From positions 434,001 to 498,000 of the forward strand of contig NZ_JAGA01000001.1 of the NCBI RefSeq assembly GCF_000526415.1: a stretch of DNA of 64,000 nt, written 5' to 3'. The notes beneath the pieces were generated by a model. It was not told where the DNA came from. It made no database searches and worked only from the letters and a program-made list of their open reading frames with translations. This document shows, piece by piece, positions 53,300-61,751 of this stretch. A program made the translations under genes and the position numbers. This DNA is from Kallotenue papyrolyticum. Its GTDB lineage: Bacteria > Chloroflexota > Chloroflexia > Chloroflexales > Kallotenuaceae. The stretch's first letter is position 1, and each line of letters opens with the position of its first letter.

Positions 53300-54187
53300 G
53301 CACCTGGATCAGCCATCTGGTGCACCAGGTCGCGCTGTGGAGCTTGATCTGGTACGCCCCAACACACGTAGGCGCTGCTCGCTCATGCGTTGATCTCCAG
53401 GCGATAGGATAGGTACGCCCCAACACACGTAGGCGCTGCACTGATGGCCCGGCACCGCATCAACCTGCCGGCGCTCGGCCTGAACGCCCTGTTGATCATT
53501 CTGCACTTATCCAGACGCATCTCTGGTACGACGGATTGGCACAAGATATCTCGATCTTCAGCCCACATGATTGGGTGATCCTGATGCTGGTCTGGATCCT
53601 GTTGATGGAGAACAAGCGCCGTGGCCTCCTACTCGGCCAACACCTCTCTCTGCCCGCAGCGCTTGTCCAGACCGCGCAACGCTACCATGGCGATGTCCTT
53701 GCCTGAGCCGCAGTCTATCCCTTCTGGTACCTTCCCATGGAAACCACCAGCGGGCACCTGATCGACCTTATGTACATGTTGTTGTTGCCGCTGCAGGGCA
53801 GGCTGTTCTTCACGCGCATCCACGTCAACCGCTAGGGGAGGGTCACGCTCGAAAGGCGTGTGCTGGCGCACAACACGCTGGTGGCCTGGATGCAACGCGG
53901 TAGCACCGGCTTCTGGCCGATGTTCTTCTTCGACTGCCAGGGCATCTTTGTCCTGACACAGATGCACGGCCTGGGACTGGCGTGGCGCGCGCTGGCTGAT
54001 CGGACCGGCCTATATCGGTGACATAGCAGCAATGTCTAGCTGGCGCGGCTGGCAACATGGCGATGAGATCGTCCAAATGCCGGTGATCGAGTACGGGTCG
54101 GTCGTCGTGCTGGCCGGCCTGCGCCGGCTGGTACTGGCGCTGACACGCCTCGCGCGCCGCAGCGCACCACGTCCGCCAGCAAGTGAC
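53296..54187 (+). pseudogene. Decayed membrane-protein gene, interrupted by a 28-bp repeat pair
   Basis: A polytopic membrane protein can be traced through several lesions. It runs MSTWISHLVHQVALWSLIW, the repeat region with a stop near 53408, INLPALGLNALLIILH, a frameshift, and QTHLWYDGLAQDISIFSPHD. ILMLVWILLMENKRRGLLLG follows, then TGA after HGDVLA, then AAVYPFWYLPMETTSGHLID, TAG after FTRIHVNR, and RVLAHNTLVAWMQRG. A further frameshift near 53995 joins WLIGPAYIGDIAAM to MPVIEYGSVVVLAGLRRLVL. The family is not recognised. The remains abut the hisG stop. Confidence 0.6.
53351..53439. CRISPR. Two-copy 28-bp direct repeat with 33-bp spacer (candidate minimal CRISPR)
   Basis: A 28-base sequence beginning GGTACGCCCCAACACACGTA occurs exactly at 53351-53378 and 53412-53439, separated by 33 unrelated bases. 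The 28+33=61 period equals that of type I-E arrays. Internal symmetry is weak (GGCG/CGCC only) and there are no cas genes or further repeats. A local duplication within decaying DNA is the alternative. Confidence 0.38.
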
Positions 54188-55219
54188 TCACGGCGCCGCG
54201 CGCAGACGCGCTTCGAGCCGCGCGAAGCTTTCGGAGCGATCGGCGAAGACGTAGTGCAGCGGCAGGACCACGATGCCGGTGCTGCCGATAGCGCGCAGGT
54301 GCTCGACCGCCTGCAACGTACGCTCGCTGGGCACCACCACCGACACGCTGAACCAGCCTGGCGCGTCGCCATGCACCGGTGGCAGCGCACCGCGCTGTTT
54401 GTCGAAGACCGGCGCGATGGTCGGCCCCTGCAGCCCGGCCAGCTCGGGCACGGTCACGATGCGCTGCCCCACCTCCTCGATCGAGCGGCCCGGCACGTTG
54501 GCGATCACCTGGGCAAAGCCGCGCGCACGCCGACGCGCTTCGATCAGCTCCAGGATCTGTTTGACCGTCGCCAGCTTGCGCGCGTCGGACAGCAGCGCGC
54601 GACGGGCGGCGATCAGGCAGGCCTGCGAGCGCAAGATCGTCGTGCCGGCCACGATCTTGAGACGGTTTTCGCGGAAGGTCGTGCCGGTTTCGGTAATGTC
54701 GGCGATCAGGTCGGCATAGCCCAGCGCGGGGGCGGCCTCGGTGGCGCCCTGCGAGTCGACCAGCGTGAAGACGTTGATGCCCTGGCGGTAGCAAAAGGCG
54801 CGTACCAGGTTGGGGTACTTGGTGGCAATGCGCAGCTGGCGGCCCTCGGCGGCCCATTCGGCGGCCAGGTCGGCCAGGTCGCGCCAGGACTGCACATCCA
54901 CCCAGGCTTCGGGCACGGCCAGCACCAGATCGACGCCGCCGAAGCCCAGGTCCTCGTCGGCGATCAACACGTTGGGATCGTCGCCGGCCAGCTCCAGCAG
55001 CAGATCCAGGCCGGTAATGCCCAGATCGACATCGCCGGCAGCCACTTTGGTGACGATATCCGCCGGCCGGTGCAGCAGCACCTCGACCTCCGGCAACGCC
55101 CGAATACGCGCGGTGTACTGGCGCGGATTGGGACGCGAGACCTTCAGGCCGCTGCTCTCCAGAAAGGCAAGCGTCGCTTCATAGAGCGACCCTTTGGATG
55201 GAAGCGCGAAACGGAGCAT
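54188..55219 (-). CDS. hisG: ATP phosphoribosyltransferase, long form
   Basis: First step of histidine synthesis; 343 residues. MLRFALPSKGSLYEATLAFL at the N-terminus, GDVDLGITGLDLL, RIATKYPNLVRAFC, and the PRPP loop ADLIADITETGTTFRENRL. A C-terminal extension (about 250-343, GWFSVSVVVPSERTLQAVEH and GSTGIVVLPLHYVFADR) fits the HisG_C regulatory domain, so this is the homohexameric long form that should not need HisZ. ATG 55219 begins at the family N-terminus. It is 25 bases downstream of the creatininase-family gene. Confidence 0.93.
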   Translation of the reverse strand: MLRFALPSKGSLYEATLAFLESSGLKVSRPNPRQYTARIRALPEVEVLLHRPADIVTKVAAGDVDLGITGLDLLLELAGDDPNVLIADEDLGFGGVDLVLAVPEAWVDVQSWRDLADLAAEWAAEGRQLRIATKYPNLVRAFCYRQGINVFTLVDSQGATEAAPALGYADLIADITETGTTFRENRLKIVAGTTILRSQACLIAARRALLSDARKLATVKQILELIEARRRARGFAQVIANVPGRSIEEVGQRIVTVPELAGLQGPTIAPVFDKQRGALPPVHGDAPGWFSVSVVVPSERTLQAVEHLRAIGSTGIVVLPLHYVFADRSESFARLEARLRAAP

Positions 55220-55244
55220 CAAGCAGGATCCTTCCCAGGCAGCG

Positions 55245-56066
55245 CTAGTCGCGGCGGATGCGCTCCTGCCACCAGGCGGCGGCAGCCTCTTCGTAGGAGC
55301 CGCGATAGTAGCGTTGCACAAACGAATCATAGGCGGCGCGCCGGCGCTGGTAGAACGCGCGCAGCGGCGCGAGATCGTCATCACGCAGCAAGCGCTGCAC
55401 CCAGCCTTCGATCTCGGCCAGCGCCTGCTCGATGGCGATCTCGCCGCTTGTGGCCGTGGCGTTGATCGGCAGCTCGCCCAGCACGCCCAGGTCGGCCACA
55501 TGCCCGGCGGGGTAGCGCTGCAGCGCGGCGACGAAGCGCTGCAGATCAACCAGCCTGGGCTCGGTCGCCAGCAGCAGCGCCGTTTCCCAGCGTCCGGCGT
55601 GATCGAGGTAGTGCTCGCCCAGCAGCGCCAGCGGCGGCGTGGCCAGCACGCGCAGCCCATGGGTTGTCAGCGCATGCTCGGCGGCGTCGATCAGCACCAG
55701 CTCGTGGCCTTGGGCATAGTGGCCGCTGAGCAGGACCACCACGCGCGCGCCCACGCGCGCCAGTTCGGCGAACAGATCGTCGAGCACGGCGCGCACGGTC
55801 GCGGCACGAAACGAGATCGAAAAGCGGTGCGGCAGCGCGGTGATCGGCAGGTACATGGTTGGCAGCACCACGCCACCGGTGCGCTCCACGGCGCGCTCGG
55901 CGATGCAGGCCGCCACCAGCCCGTCGAGCCCGACCGGCAGGTGCACGCTGTGCCACTCCAGCGCGCCCCAGGGGACGTAGATCAGCGGCGCAGCCGCCAG
56001 GCGCGCTTCAAGCTGATCGGGACGTAGCGCGGCATACTCCCACTCACTGAACGGTCGCGTGCTCAT
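55245..56066 (-). CDS. Creatininase-family amidohydrolase
   Basis: 273 residues. Metal-site motifs of the creatininase superfamily: PWGALEWHSVHLPVGLD, VVLLSGHYAQGHELVLI and DHAGRWETALLLATEP. Members hydrolyse varied cyclic amides or formamides (creatinine, FAPy compounds, peptides in redox-cofactor synthesis); which applies here cannot be told. It lies between hisG and a HisS/HisZ-like gene and overlaps the latter by about 23 bases, so a link to histidine or nucleotide metabolism is possible. Confidence 0.85.
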   Translation of the reverse strand: MSTRPFSEWEYAALRPDQLEARLAAAPLIYVPWGALEWHSVHLPVGLDGLVAACIAERAVERTGGVVLPTMYLPITALPHRFSISFRAATVRAVLDDLFAELARVGARVVVLLSGHYAQGHELVLIDAAEHALTTHGLRVLATPPLALLGEHYLDHAGRWETALLLATEPRLVDLQRFVAALQRYPAGHVADLGVLGELPINATATSGEIAIEQALAEIEGWVQRLLRDDDLAPLRAFYQRRRAAYDSFVQRYYRGSYEEAAAAWWQERIRRD

Positions 56067-57507
56067 AGTCTCCTCCGTCGGGCCAGTCGGCCTGGGCCAG
56101 CTCGCGCTCCCGGTGATCGGCCAGCCGGTGCCAGCGCACCACCTCGGGAGCGCGCGCGTCGCAGATGATCACCGCCTGCGCGCCCCGGCGCGCGGCATCG
56201 CGCAGGTTGGCGCTCAAGCTACGGTCGCGCGTGTCAACCAGCGCGGCGTAGCCGTGCTCGCGCAGCCGCAGCGCAGTCTGCAGCGCGGCGGCGCGGTGCT
56301 CGGGCGCAGCAGCCATCACCAGCACCAGCGGCAAGGTCGCCGGCGCGGCGGGCGGTGCGGCATGCGTCACCCGCTCCAGGCCATAGGCAAAGCCCACTGC
56401 CGGCACCGAGGCGCGCCCGCCGATCGCCGCCACCAGATCATCGTAGCGCCCGCCGCCACACAGTTGCAGGCCGTCGGCGTCGTAGATCTCGAAGATCAGG
56501 CCGGTGTAGTAGTGCAGGCCACGTCCCAGCCCGGCGTTGACCGTCAGGTGCGCCAACGGCACGCCCTGCGCCGCCAGCAGCTCCAGGATCGCGCGCAGTT
56601 CGTTGATCGGCGCGGGATCGATGCCCTCGGCGGCAAACAGCGCCTCGAGCTGGGGAAGGGCGTCCTCGGGCGGGCCGACCGTAGCCGCCAGACGACTCAA
56701 CAGCTCCAGTGCGCGCTCGACGCGCGGCTGCGGATCGTCGCGGCGCAGCTTGCGCACCAGGCGCGCTACAATCGCTTCGGGCGGACGGGTTGAATTGTCG
56801 AGGCGCAACCCCACCGCGCGCAGCATGGTCAACAGCAGCGCTTCGAGCTGATCGTCGGGCAGCGCCGCCAGCGGTCCCAGATCGAAGAGTTCGTCGCCGT
56901 GCGCCTCGGCAAGCTGGCGGCGAATGAGCTCCACCTGCCCGGCGCGCAGACGTTCCAGGTTCCAGAGCAGCAGATTGGCGGTGCGCTCGGCCAAGCCCAG
57001 ATTGCCCAACAGCGCGCGCACCACGCCAATATGCCCGACCGTCAGGCGGTAGTCGCGCACGCCCACCGCCTCCAGGCCGCGGCAGGCCAGCGCCACCACC
57101 TCGGCATCGGCCAGCGGCGGCAGCCCGCCGATCAGCTCCACGCCTACCTGGGTAAACTGGCGGTAGGTCATGCGCTGCGGGCGTTCGTAGCGAAAGACCG
57201 GGCCGCTATACGCCAGGCGCGCGGGCAGCGGCTCGGACTGGAGGCCGTGCACATAGGCGCGCAGCACCGAGGCGGTCCACTCCGGACGCAGCGCCAAGTG
57301 GCGGCCATGAAACTCGAAATCATACAGCTTGCCGACCAGTTCCTCGCCCGCCTTTTTGAGGTACATCTCGCGATGCTCAAGGATCGGCAGATCCAGAAAC
57401 TGATAGCCCCACCGTTCGATGGTTGCCTCGAGCAGCGTTTGAATGCGCTTGAGCGCACTGCGCTGCGCCGGCAACACATCATGCATGCCACGCACAGGCT
57501 CAACCAT
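56044..57507 (-). CDS. HisS/HisZ-like protein (histidyl-tRNA synthetase family)
   Basis: 487 residues with the class II fold. MVEPVRGMHDVLPAQ starts the protein; motif 2 region FRYERPQRMTYRQFTQVGVE; GLGRGLHYYTGLIFEIY; motif 3 AVGFAYGLERV; then an anticodon-binding-like domain (about 385-480, LVLVMAAAPEHRAAA). Two differences from typical HisS are seen: GR is MT in motif 2, and the Asp of RGLDYY is His. Such changes and the operon with hisG favour a HisZ-type role, but HisZ normally lacks the C-terminal domain and HisG here is the long form. The call is left open. A TACAAT box lies at 57541-57536. Confidence 0.75.
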   Translation of the reverse strand: MVEPVRGMHDVLPAQRSALKRIQTLLEATIERWGYQFLDLPILEHREMYLKKAGEELVGKLYDFEFHGRHLALRPEWTASVLRAYVHGLQSEPLPARLAYSGPVFRYERPQRMTYRQFTQVGVELIGGLPPLADAEVVALACRGLEAVGVRDYRLTVGHIGVVRALLGNLGLAERTANLLLWNLERLRAGQVELIRRQLAEAHGDELFDLGPLAALPDDQLEALLLTMLRAVGLRLDNSTRPPEAIVARLVRKLRRDDPQPRVERALELLSRLAATVGPPEDALPQLEALFAAEGIDPAPINELRAILELLAAQGVPLAHLTVNAGLGRGLHYYTGLIFEIYDADGLQLCGGGRYDDLVAAIGGRASVPAVGFAYGLERVTHAAPPAAPATLPLVLVMAAAPEHRAAALQTALRLREHGYAALVDTRDRSLSANLRDAARRGAQAVIICDARAPEVVRWHRLADHRERELAQADWPDGGDYEHATVQ

Positions 57508-57642
57508 AGGCGCCACCACTCCTATCGTGGGCCTGATTGTAGCATGCCCTGGCACCCGATTTGATACAGGGAGAGCGTTTTGGACGGCCTGGGCTGCGAC
57601 GCGTGCGTCCGTTGCAGCCCTGTCGTCCGCAGGAGCGCCTGG

Positions 57643-58488
57643 ATGAGCACATCCCCCTGGCAGACGATCACGCTGCGCGACGGCGCTACGCTACGCGCGC
57701 GCATTGCGGGCAGCGGAACGCCGCTGCTGCTGCTCGGCAACCTGGTGTCGTGGGAGTTCTGGCACCATCAGATCCCCTTTTTTGCACAGCACTACCGCGT
57801 GATCGCGCCGGCCTACCGCGGTCGTCCGCGGCCCGGCTGCTCGGCGCTGGACGCGCTGGCCGCCGACGTACCCGATCTGCTGGCGCGGCTGGGCGAATCG
57901 CGCGCGCTGCTGATGGGCCACTCGATCGGCGCGATGGTGCTGGCGCGCCTGCTGGAGCAGCAGCCGCAGGTAGCGCGGGCGGTGGTGCTGGCCAACGGCT
58001 TTCTGTGGCTACGGCTGGTGCCGCCGGCGCTGCACCGGGTAGCGCGCCGGGTTCAACCCCACCTCACGCCGCTGCTGTGGACGATCTACCCACGCCTGCC
58101 GTGGGTGGCACGCCAACTGCTCGCCTTCGGGCTGCTGTGGGGTACGCAGCTCATCTTTCTTCGCCACGAGCCGGCCTGCGCCAAACGCGAGATGTTCTTC
58201 GCCTACACCAACACCGGCGATGGTTCGATGATCATGCGGCTGAGCGCGGCGCTGGAGTATGCCCATCCGCCCGATCTGAGCGGCGCGCGCGTGCCGGTGC
58301 TGCTGGTGAGCGGCGCGCACGACACCTGGATGCAGCCCTGGGAGCGCAACCGCTTGGCGCAGCGCCTGCCCTGCGGCACGCAGGTGGTCGTGGCGGGCCG
58401 CGGCCATATGACGCCGATGGTGGCGCCGGATGTCTTCAACACAACGGTACTGGCGTTTTTCCGGCGCGTCGAGAGCGGCATGCTATAA
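57643..58488 (+). CDS. Alpha/beta-fold hydrolase
   Basis: 281 residues. Nucleophile elbow GHSIGA, acid in LLVSGAHDTW and catalytic His in VAGRGHMTP; oxyanion region LLLLGNLVSWEFW. The order is that of simple esterase/lipase-like alpha/beta hydrolases. A hydrophobic cap (PHLTPLLWTIYPRLPWVARQ) occupies the middle. AGGAG lies 7 bases before ATG 57643, which is preferred over an upstream ATG. Substrate unknown. It precedes two DUF2085 genes, possibly in one transcript. Confidence 0.85.
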   Translation: MSTSPWQTITLRDGATLRARIAGSGTPLLLLGNLVSWEFWHHQIPFFAQHYRVIAPAYRGRPRPGCSALDALAADVPDLLARLGESRALLMGHSIGAMVLARLLEQQPQVARAVVLANGFLWLRLVPPALHRVARRVQPHLTPLLWTIYPRLPWVARQLLAFGLLWGTQLIFLRHEPACAKREMFFAYTNTGDGSMIMRLSAALEYAHPPDLSGARVPVLLVSGAHDTWMQPWERNRLAQRLPCGTQVVVAGRGHMTPMVAPDVFNTTVLAFFRRVESGML

Positions 58489-58543
58489 TGCCCACAGGAT
58501 GTGGCCTGCGGGATGCGCCCGCACGCCCCCGCGCCGGAGCCGA

Positions 58544-59101
58544 ATGATGATCGAACAGCGCCTGCCAGAAGCGGGACTGGAGCGCGTCGCGCGCGTGATG
58601 CTGCGTGCCTGGGTCTGGCCGATCAACTTGCTGGCGCTGACCTATGCCGGGCTGCCCTGGCTTGCGCCGCTGCTGCAGAGCTGGGGACTGCACGGCGTCG
58701 GTGCGCTGATCCGTCAGCTCTACAGCCACCTGTGCCACCAGCTCGCCGAGCGCAGCTTCTTCTGGCGCGGCTATCAAGTCTGCTACTGCCACCGCTGCAC
58801 GGCGCTCTACACCACGATTGCGCTGGCGGGCGTGTGCTGCGGTCTGATCCGTCCGACGCGCGGCCTGTCCAACCGGCTGTTTGCGCTGCTGCTCTTGCCG
58901 ATGGCGATCGACGGCGGCTGGCATCTGCTCGACGATCTGATCGCCGCGCCGCTGCGCTCGCCCGATAGCAGCGTCGGCTCGCTCAACTTCTGGTTGCGCA
59001 TGATCACCGGTGCGCTGGCTGGGCTGGGCCTGGTGCTGTGGGCCTATCCGCGCATGGAGCGCCTGATGCGCGAGCTGGATAGCATGCCGCTGCGTGCGTG
59101 A
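58544..59101 (+). CDS. DUF2085 membrane protein
   Basis: 185 residues with three to four membrane spans. The family motif is seen as LYSHLCHQLAERSFFWRGYQ followed by CYCHRCTALY, a Cys/His-rich loop that could bind metal. A second part MAIDGGWHLLDDL and RMITGALAGLGLVLWAY completes the domain. GGAG precedes two adjacent ATGs (58544, 58547). A paralogous gene follows 38 bases later. Confidence 0.8.
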   Translation: MMIEQRLPEAGLERVARVMLRAWVWPINLLALTYAGLPWLAPLLQSWGLHGVGALIRQLYSHLCHQLAERSFFWRGYQVCYCHRCTALYTTIALAGVCCGLIRPTRGLSNRLFALLLLPMAIDGGWHLLDDLIAAPLRSPDSSVGSLNFWLRMITGALAGLGLVLWAYPRMERLMRELDSMPLRA

Positions 59102-59139
59102 GGCCGCGCTGCGCCGTGAGCGGAGCACAGGATCCAACC

Positions 59140-60006
59140 ATGAGTCAGATCGATCCAACTCTTGATATTCTCGAACTGGCGCGTCGCGAGATGGCGCAGC
59201 GCCGTCGCGCGGAGCTGGAAGCCGCCGCGGCACGGCAGCAGCCCTGGCTGTGGGCGCTGGTCGGGCTGCTGGCGACGCTGCTGATCGGCCTGCTGGTGCT
59301 GCCGCTGGGCACGCTGGCCGACCGGCTGCGGCTGGTGGTGCACGGTGTGTGCGCGCAGCAGCACTACCTGTACATCGGCGGCGTGGCGCTGCCGCTGTGC
59401 GCGCGCAACTCCGGCATCTACGCCGGCTTTCTGGCGACGCTGCTCTACCTGCTGGCGCTGGGCCGCGGCCGCGCCGCCAAAGCACCGCCGCTGTCGATCA
59501 CCCTGACGCTGCTGGCGGCGATCCTGGTGATGGGGGTGGACGGCTTCAACTCGCTGCTGCTGGACCTAGGCGGCTACAACCTCTATGCGCCCGACAATCG
59601 CCTGCGCGTGATCACCGGGCTGGGCATGGGCGTGGCGCTGGGCGTGCTGTTGCCGCTGCTCTTCAACCTCAGCCTGCGCTACGACGCCAGGCGCGAGCAG
59701 CGCATCCTGGGCTCCTGGATCGAGCTGGCCGGCGCGCTGCTAGTGGCCGCCGTGCTGTTCGCGCTGCTCTTCTGGGCGCCGGCCTGGCTGTACTATCCGC
59801 TGGCGCTGTTCAGCGTGGCCGGCATCGTGAGCGTGCTGTGGCTGGCCAATACGTTTGTGCTGGGCATGCTCGGCGGGCTGGAGGGCCGTGTGCTGCGCCT
59901 GCGGCAACTGGCACGGCCCGCGACGCTGGGGCTGCTGCTGACGGTGGGCGAACTCGCGCTGCTGGCCTGGCTGCGCATGCAGCTTGAGCATACGCTCTTA
60001 CACTAA
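59140..60006 (+). CDS. Second DUF2085-type membrane protein
   Basis: 288 residues, about seven membrane spans after a helical charged N-terminus (DILELARREMAQRRRAELEA). HGVCAQQHYLYIGGVALPLC and ARNSGIYAGF match the DUF2085 cysteine loop in a longer form, and VMGVDGFNSLLLDLGGYNLY matches its second part. AGGA lies 7 bases before ATG 59140. The pair of paralogues suggests a hetero-oligomer. Function unknown. Confidence 0.75.
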   Translation: MSQIDPTLDILELARREMAQRRRAELEAAAARQQPWLWALVGLLATLLIGLLVLPLGTLADRLRLVVHGVCAQQHYLYIGGVALPLCARNSGIYAGFLATLLYLLALGRGRAAKAPPLSITLTLLAAILVMGVDGFNSLLLDLGGYNLYAPDNRLRVITGLGMGVALGVLLPLLFNLSLRYDARREQRILGSWIELAGALLVAAVLFALLFWAPAWLYYPLALFSVAGIVSVLWLANTFVLGMLGGLEGRVLRLRQLARPATLGLLLTVGELALLAWLRMQLEHTLLH

Positions 60007-60015
60007 CCCGCAACC

Positions 60016-60074
60016 TGCGCGGCGCGGTCCATGCTTGGACACGGTCTGCCCTCGGCAGGCGACTGCGCCGCGCA
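60016..60074. terminator. Candidate bidirectional terminator
   Basis: TGCGCGGCGC (60016-60025) pairs perfectly with GCGCCGCGCA (60065-60074), and the interval contains a nested hairpin CTGCC/GGCAG. It lies between the stops of the convergent DUF2085 and serA genes. Confidence 0.4.
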
Positions 60075-60082
60075 TCGATCGC

Positions 60083-61660
60083 CTAGAGCTGCACCGCAAA
60101 GGCGCGCTCGATTTTGGTTTCGGCCTCGATCTTGGCGATCACGTCGGGCGGCACGGGCTCGTCCACGGTCAGCACCATCATGGCCTGGCCGCGCGGCGCG
60201 AGGCGACCCACGTGCATGGATGAGATGTTGATGTCTGCCGCGCCGAGGATCGTGCCGACGTGGCCGATCAGGCCGGGACGGTCCTGGTGGAAGGTGAAGA
60301 GCATCGACTGCGAGGGCACCAGGTCGAGCCAGTAGCCGTCCACCTGCACGATGTGCGGCTCATCCTGCACGGCGGTGCCGCCGAAGGTATGCGTCTCGCC
60401 GCTGCTGGTGGTGACGCGCAGTTCGAGCAGCGCGGCGTAGCGCCCGGCCTCGGGCTGCTTGCGCTCGCTGATGGTCAGGCCGCGCTCACGGGCCAGCAGG
60501 CCGGCGTTGACCGGCGTGACGCGCTCTTCGCTGGTGCCCTCCAGCAGGCCGGCCAGCGTCGCCAGGCGGATCGGCTCGGTGGGCTGCGTGGCCAGCTCGC
60601 CGCTATAGACCAGCTCATAGGCGCGCGCCGGGTCGCGCACCAGTTGCGAGGCGAGCCGTGCCAGGATGCGGCCAAGCTGAACGTAGGGCGCGACCACCTG
60701 CCAGGCTTCCGGGGCGACAAACGGCGCGTTGACGGCGTAGCGCGGGGTGCGTCCCGCCAGCGCGTCGAGCACGCCCTCGGCCACGTCGGCGGCGGTGAGC
60801 GCCTGCGCTTCGCTGGTAGATGCGCCCAGGTGCGGCAGGGCGATCACGCGCGGGTGGCTGACCAGTGGGTTGTCGCGCGGCGGCTCCTGGGCCCAGACGT
60901 CCAGCGCCGCGCCCGCGATCTGGCCGCTTTCCAGCGCGGCGTAGAGCGCAGCCTCGTCGATGATCCCGCCGCGCGCAGCGTTGATGAGGTAGGCACCGCG
61001 CTTCATCTGCGCCAGGCGTTCGGCGTTGAGCAGGTTGCGCGTGGCCTCGATCAGCGGCGTATGGAGCGAGACCACGTCCGCTTCGCGCAGCAGCGTGTCG
61101 AGCGGCACGGCCTGCACGCCGAGCTGTTGGGCGCGCTCCTGCGAGATAAAGGGATCGTAGGCCAGCACGGTCATCTCCATGGCGCGCGCGCGGCGCGCCA
61201 CTTCAGCGCCGATGCGCCCAAAACCGATCAGGCCCAGGGTTTTGCCGCGCACTTCCCAGCCCATGAAGCGGTTGCGATCCCACTTGCCTTCGCGCATCGA
61301 GAGGTGCGCCTGCGGGATCTGACGCGCCAGGGCCAAGAGCATGCCGATCGTCAATTCGGCTACGGCCACGCTGTTGGAGGCGGGCGCGTTGACCACCAGA
61401 ATGCCCGCGCGGGTGGCGGCATCCACATCGATGTTGTCCACGCCCGTGCCGGCGCGGCCCACCACCTTGAGCCGCGTACCGCGGCTCAGCACCTCGGCGG
61501 TCACCTTCGTTTGCGAGCGCACCACCAGCGCGTCGTATTCGGGCAGGATTTCGCACAGCAGCTCGGGCGTCAGATCCAGACGCACATCGACGTTATGTTC
61601 AGCCTGCAGGGCGGCCAGGCCCTCGGCGCCGATCTTTTCGGTGACAAGAATACGAGCCAT
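60083..61660 (-). CDS. serA: D-3-phosphoglycerate dehydrogenase (ACT-domain type)
   Basis: First step of serine synthesis; 525 residues, the long type. N-terminal substrate domain with VVRSQTKVTAEVL and GRAGTGVDNIDVDAA; NAD-binding LGLIGFGRIGAEVARRA; NAARGGIIDEAAL; catalytic His in ALPHLGASTSEAQ. An intervening allosteric substrate-binding domain (about 320-450) and a C-terminal ACT domain (FHQDRPGLIGHVGTIL), the likely serine sensor, follow. It is 91 bases downstream of a class V aminotransferase that probably performs the next step. Confidence 0.95.
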   Translation of the reverse strand: MARILVTEKIGAEGLAALQAEHNVDVRLDLTPELLCEILPEYDALVVRSQTKVTAEVLSRGTRLKVVGRAGTGVDNIDVDAATRAGILVVNAPASNSVAVAELTIGMLLALARQIPQAHLSMREGKWDRNRFMGWEVRGKTLGLIGFGRIGAEVARRARAMEMTVLAYDPFISQERAQQLGVQAVPLDTLLREADVVSLHTPLIEATRNLLNAERLAQMKRGAYLINAARGGIIDEAALYAALESGQIAGAALDVWAQEPPRDNPLVSHPRVIALPHLGASTSEAQALTAADVAEGVLDALAGRTPRYAVNAPFVAPEAWQVVAPYVQLGRILARLASQLVRDPARAYELVYSGELATQPTEPIRLATLAGLLEGTSEERVTPVNAGLLARERGLTISERKQPEAGRYAALLELRVTTSSGETHTFGGTAVQDEPHIVQVDGYWLDLVPSQSMLFTFHQDRPGLIGHVGTILGAADINISSMHVGRLAPRGQAMMVLTVDEPVPPDVIAKIEAETKIERAFAVQL

Positions 61661-61751
61661 GGATGCGTTGCTCCAAATGCGCCGAGACGCCACACCGGCG
61701 CGGCGTTGCGCCTGGCGCGTCTCGGCGCTGAGTCGGGATAGTGGGTTGGAC

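Noticed and set aside
54032-55465. 477-codon plus-strand frame opposite hisG
   Set aside because: Antisense to hisG; only its first codons coincide with the tail of the decayed membrane gene.
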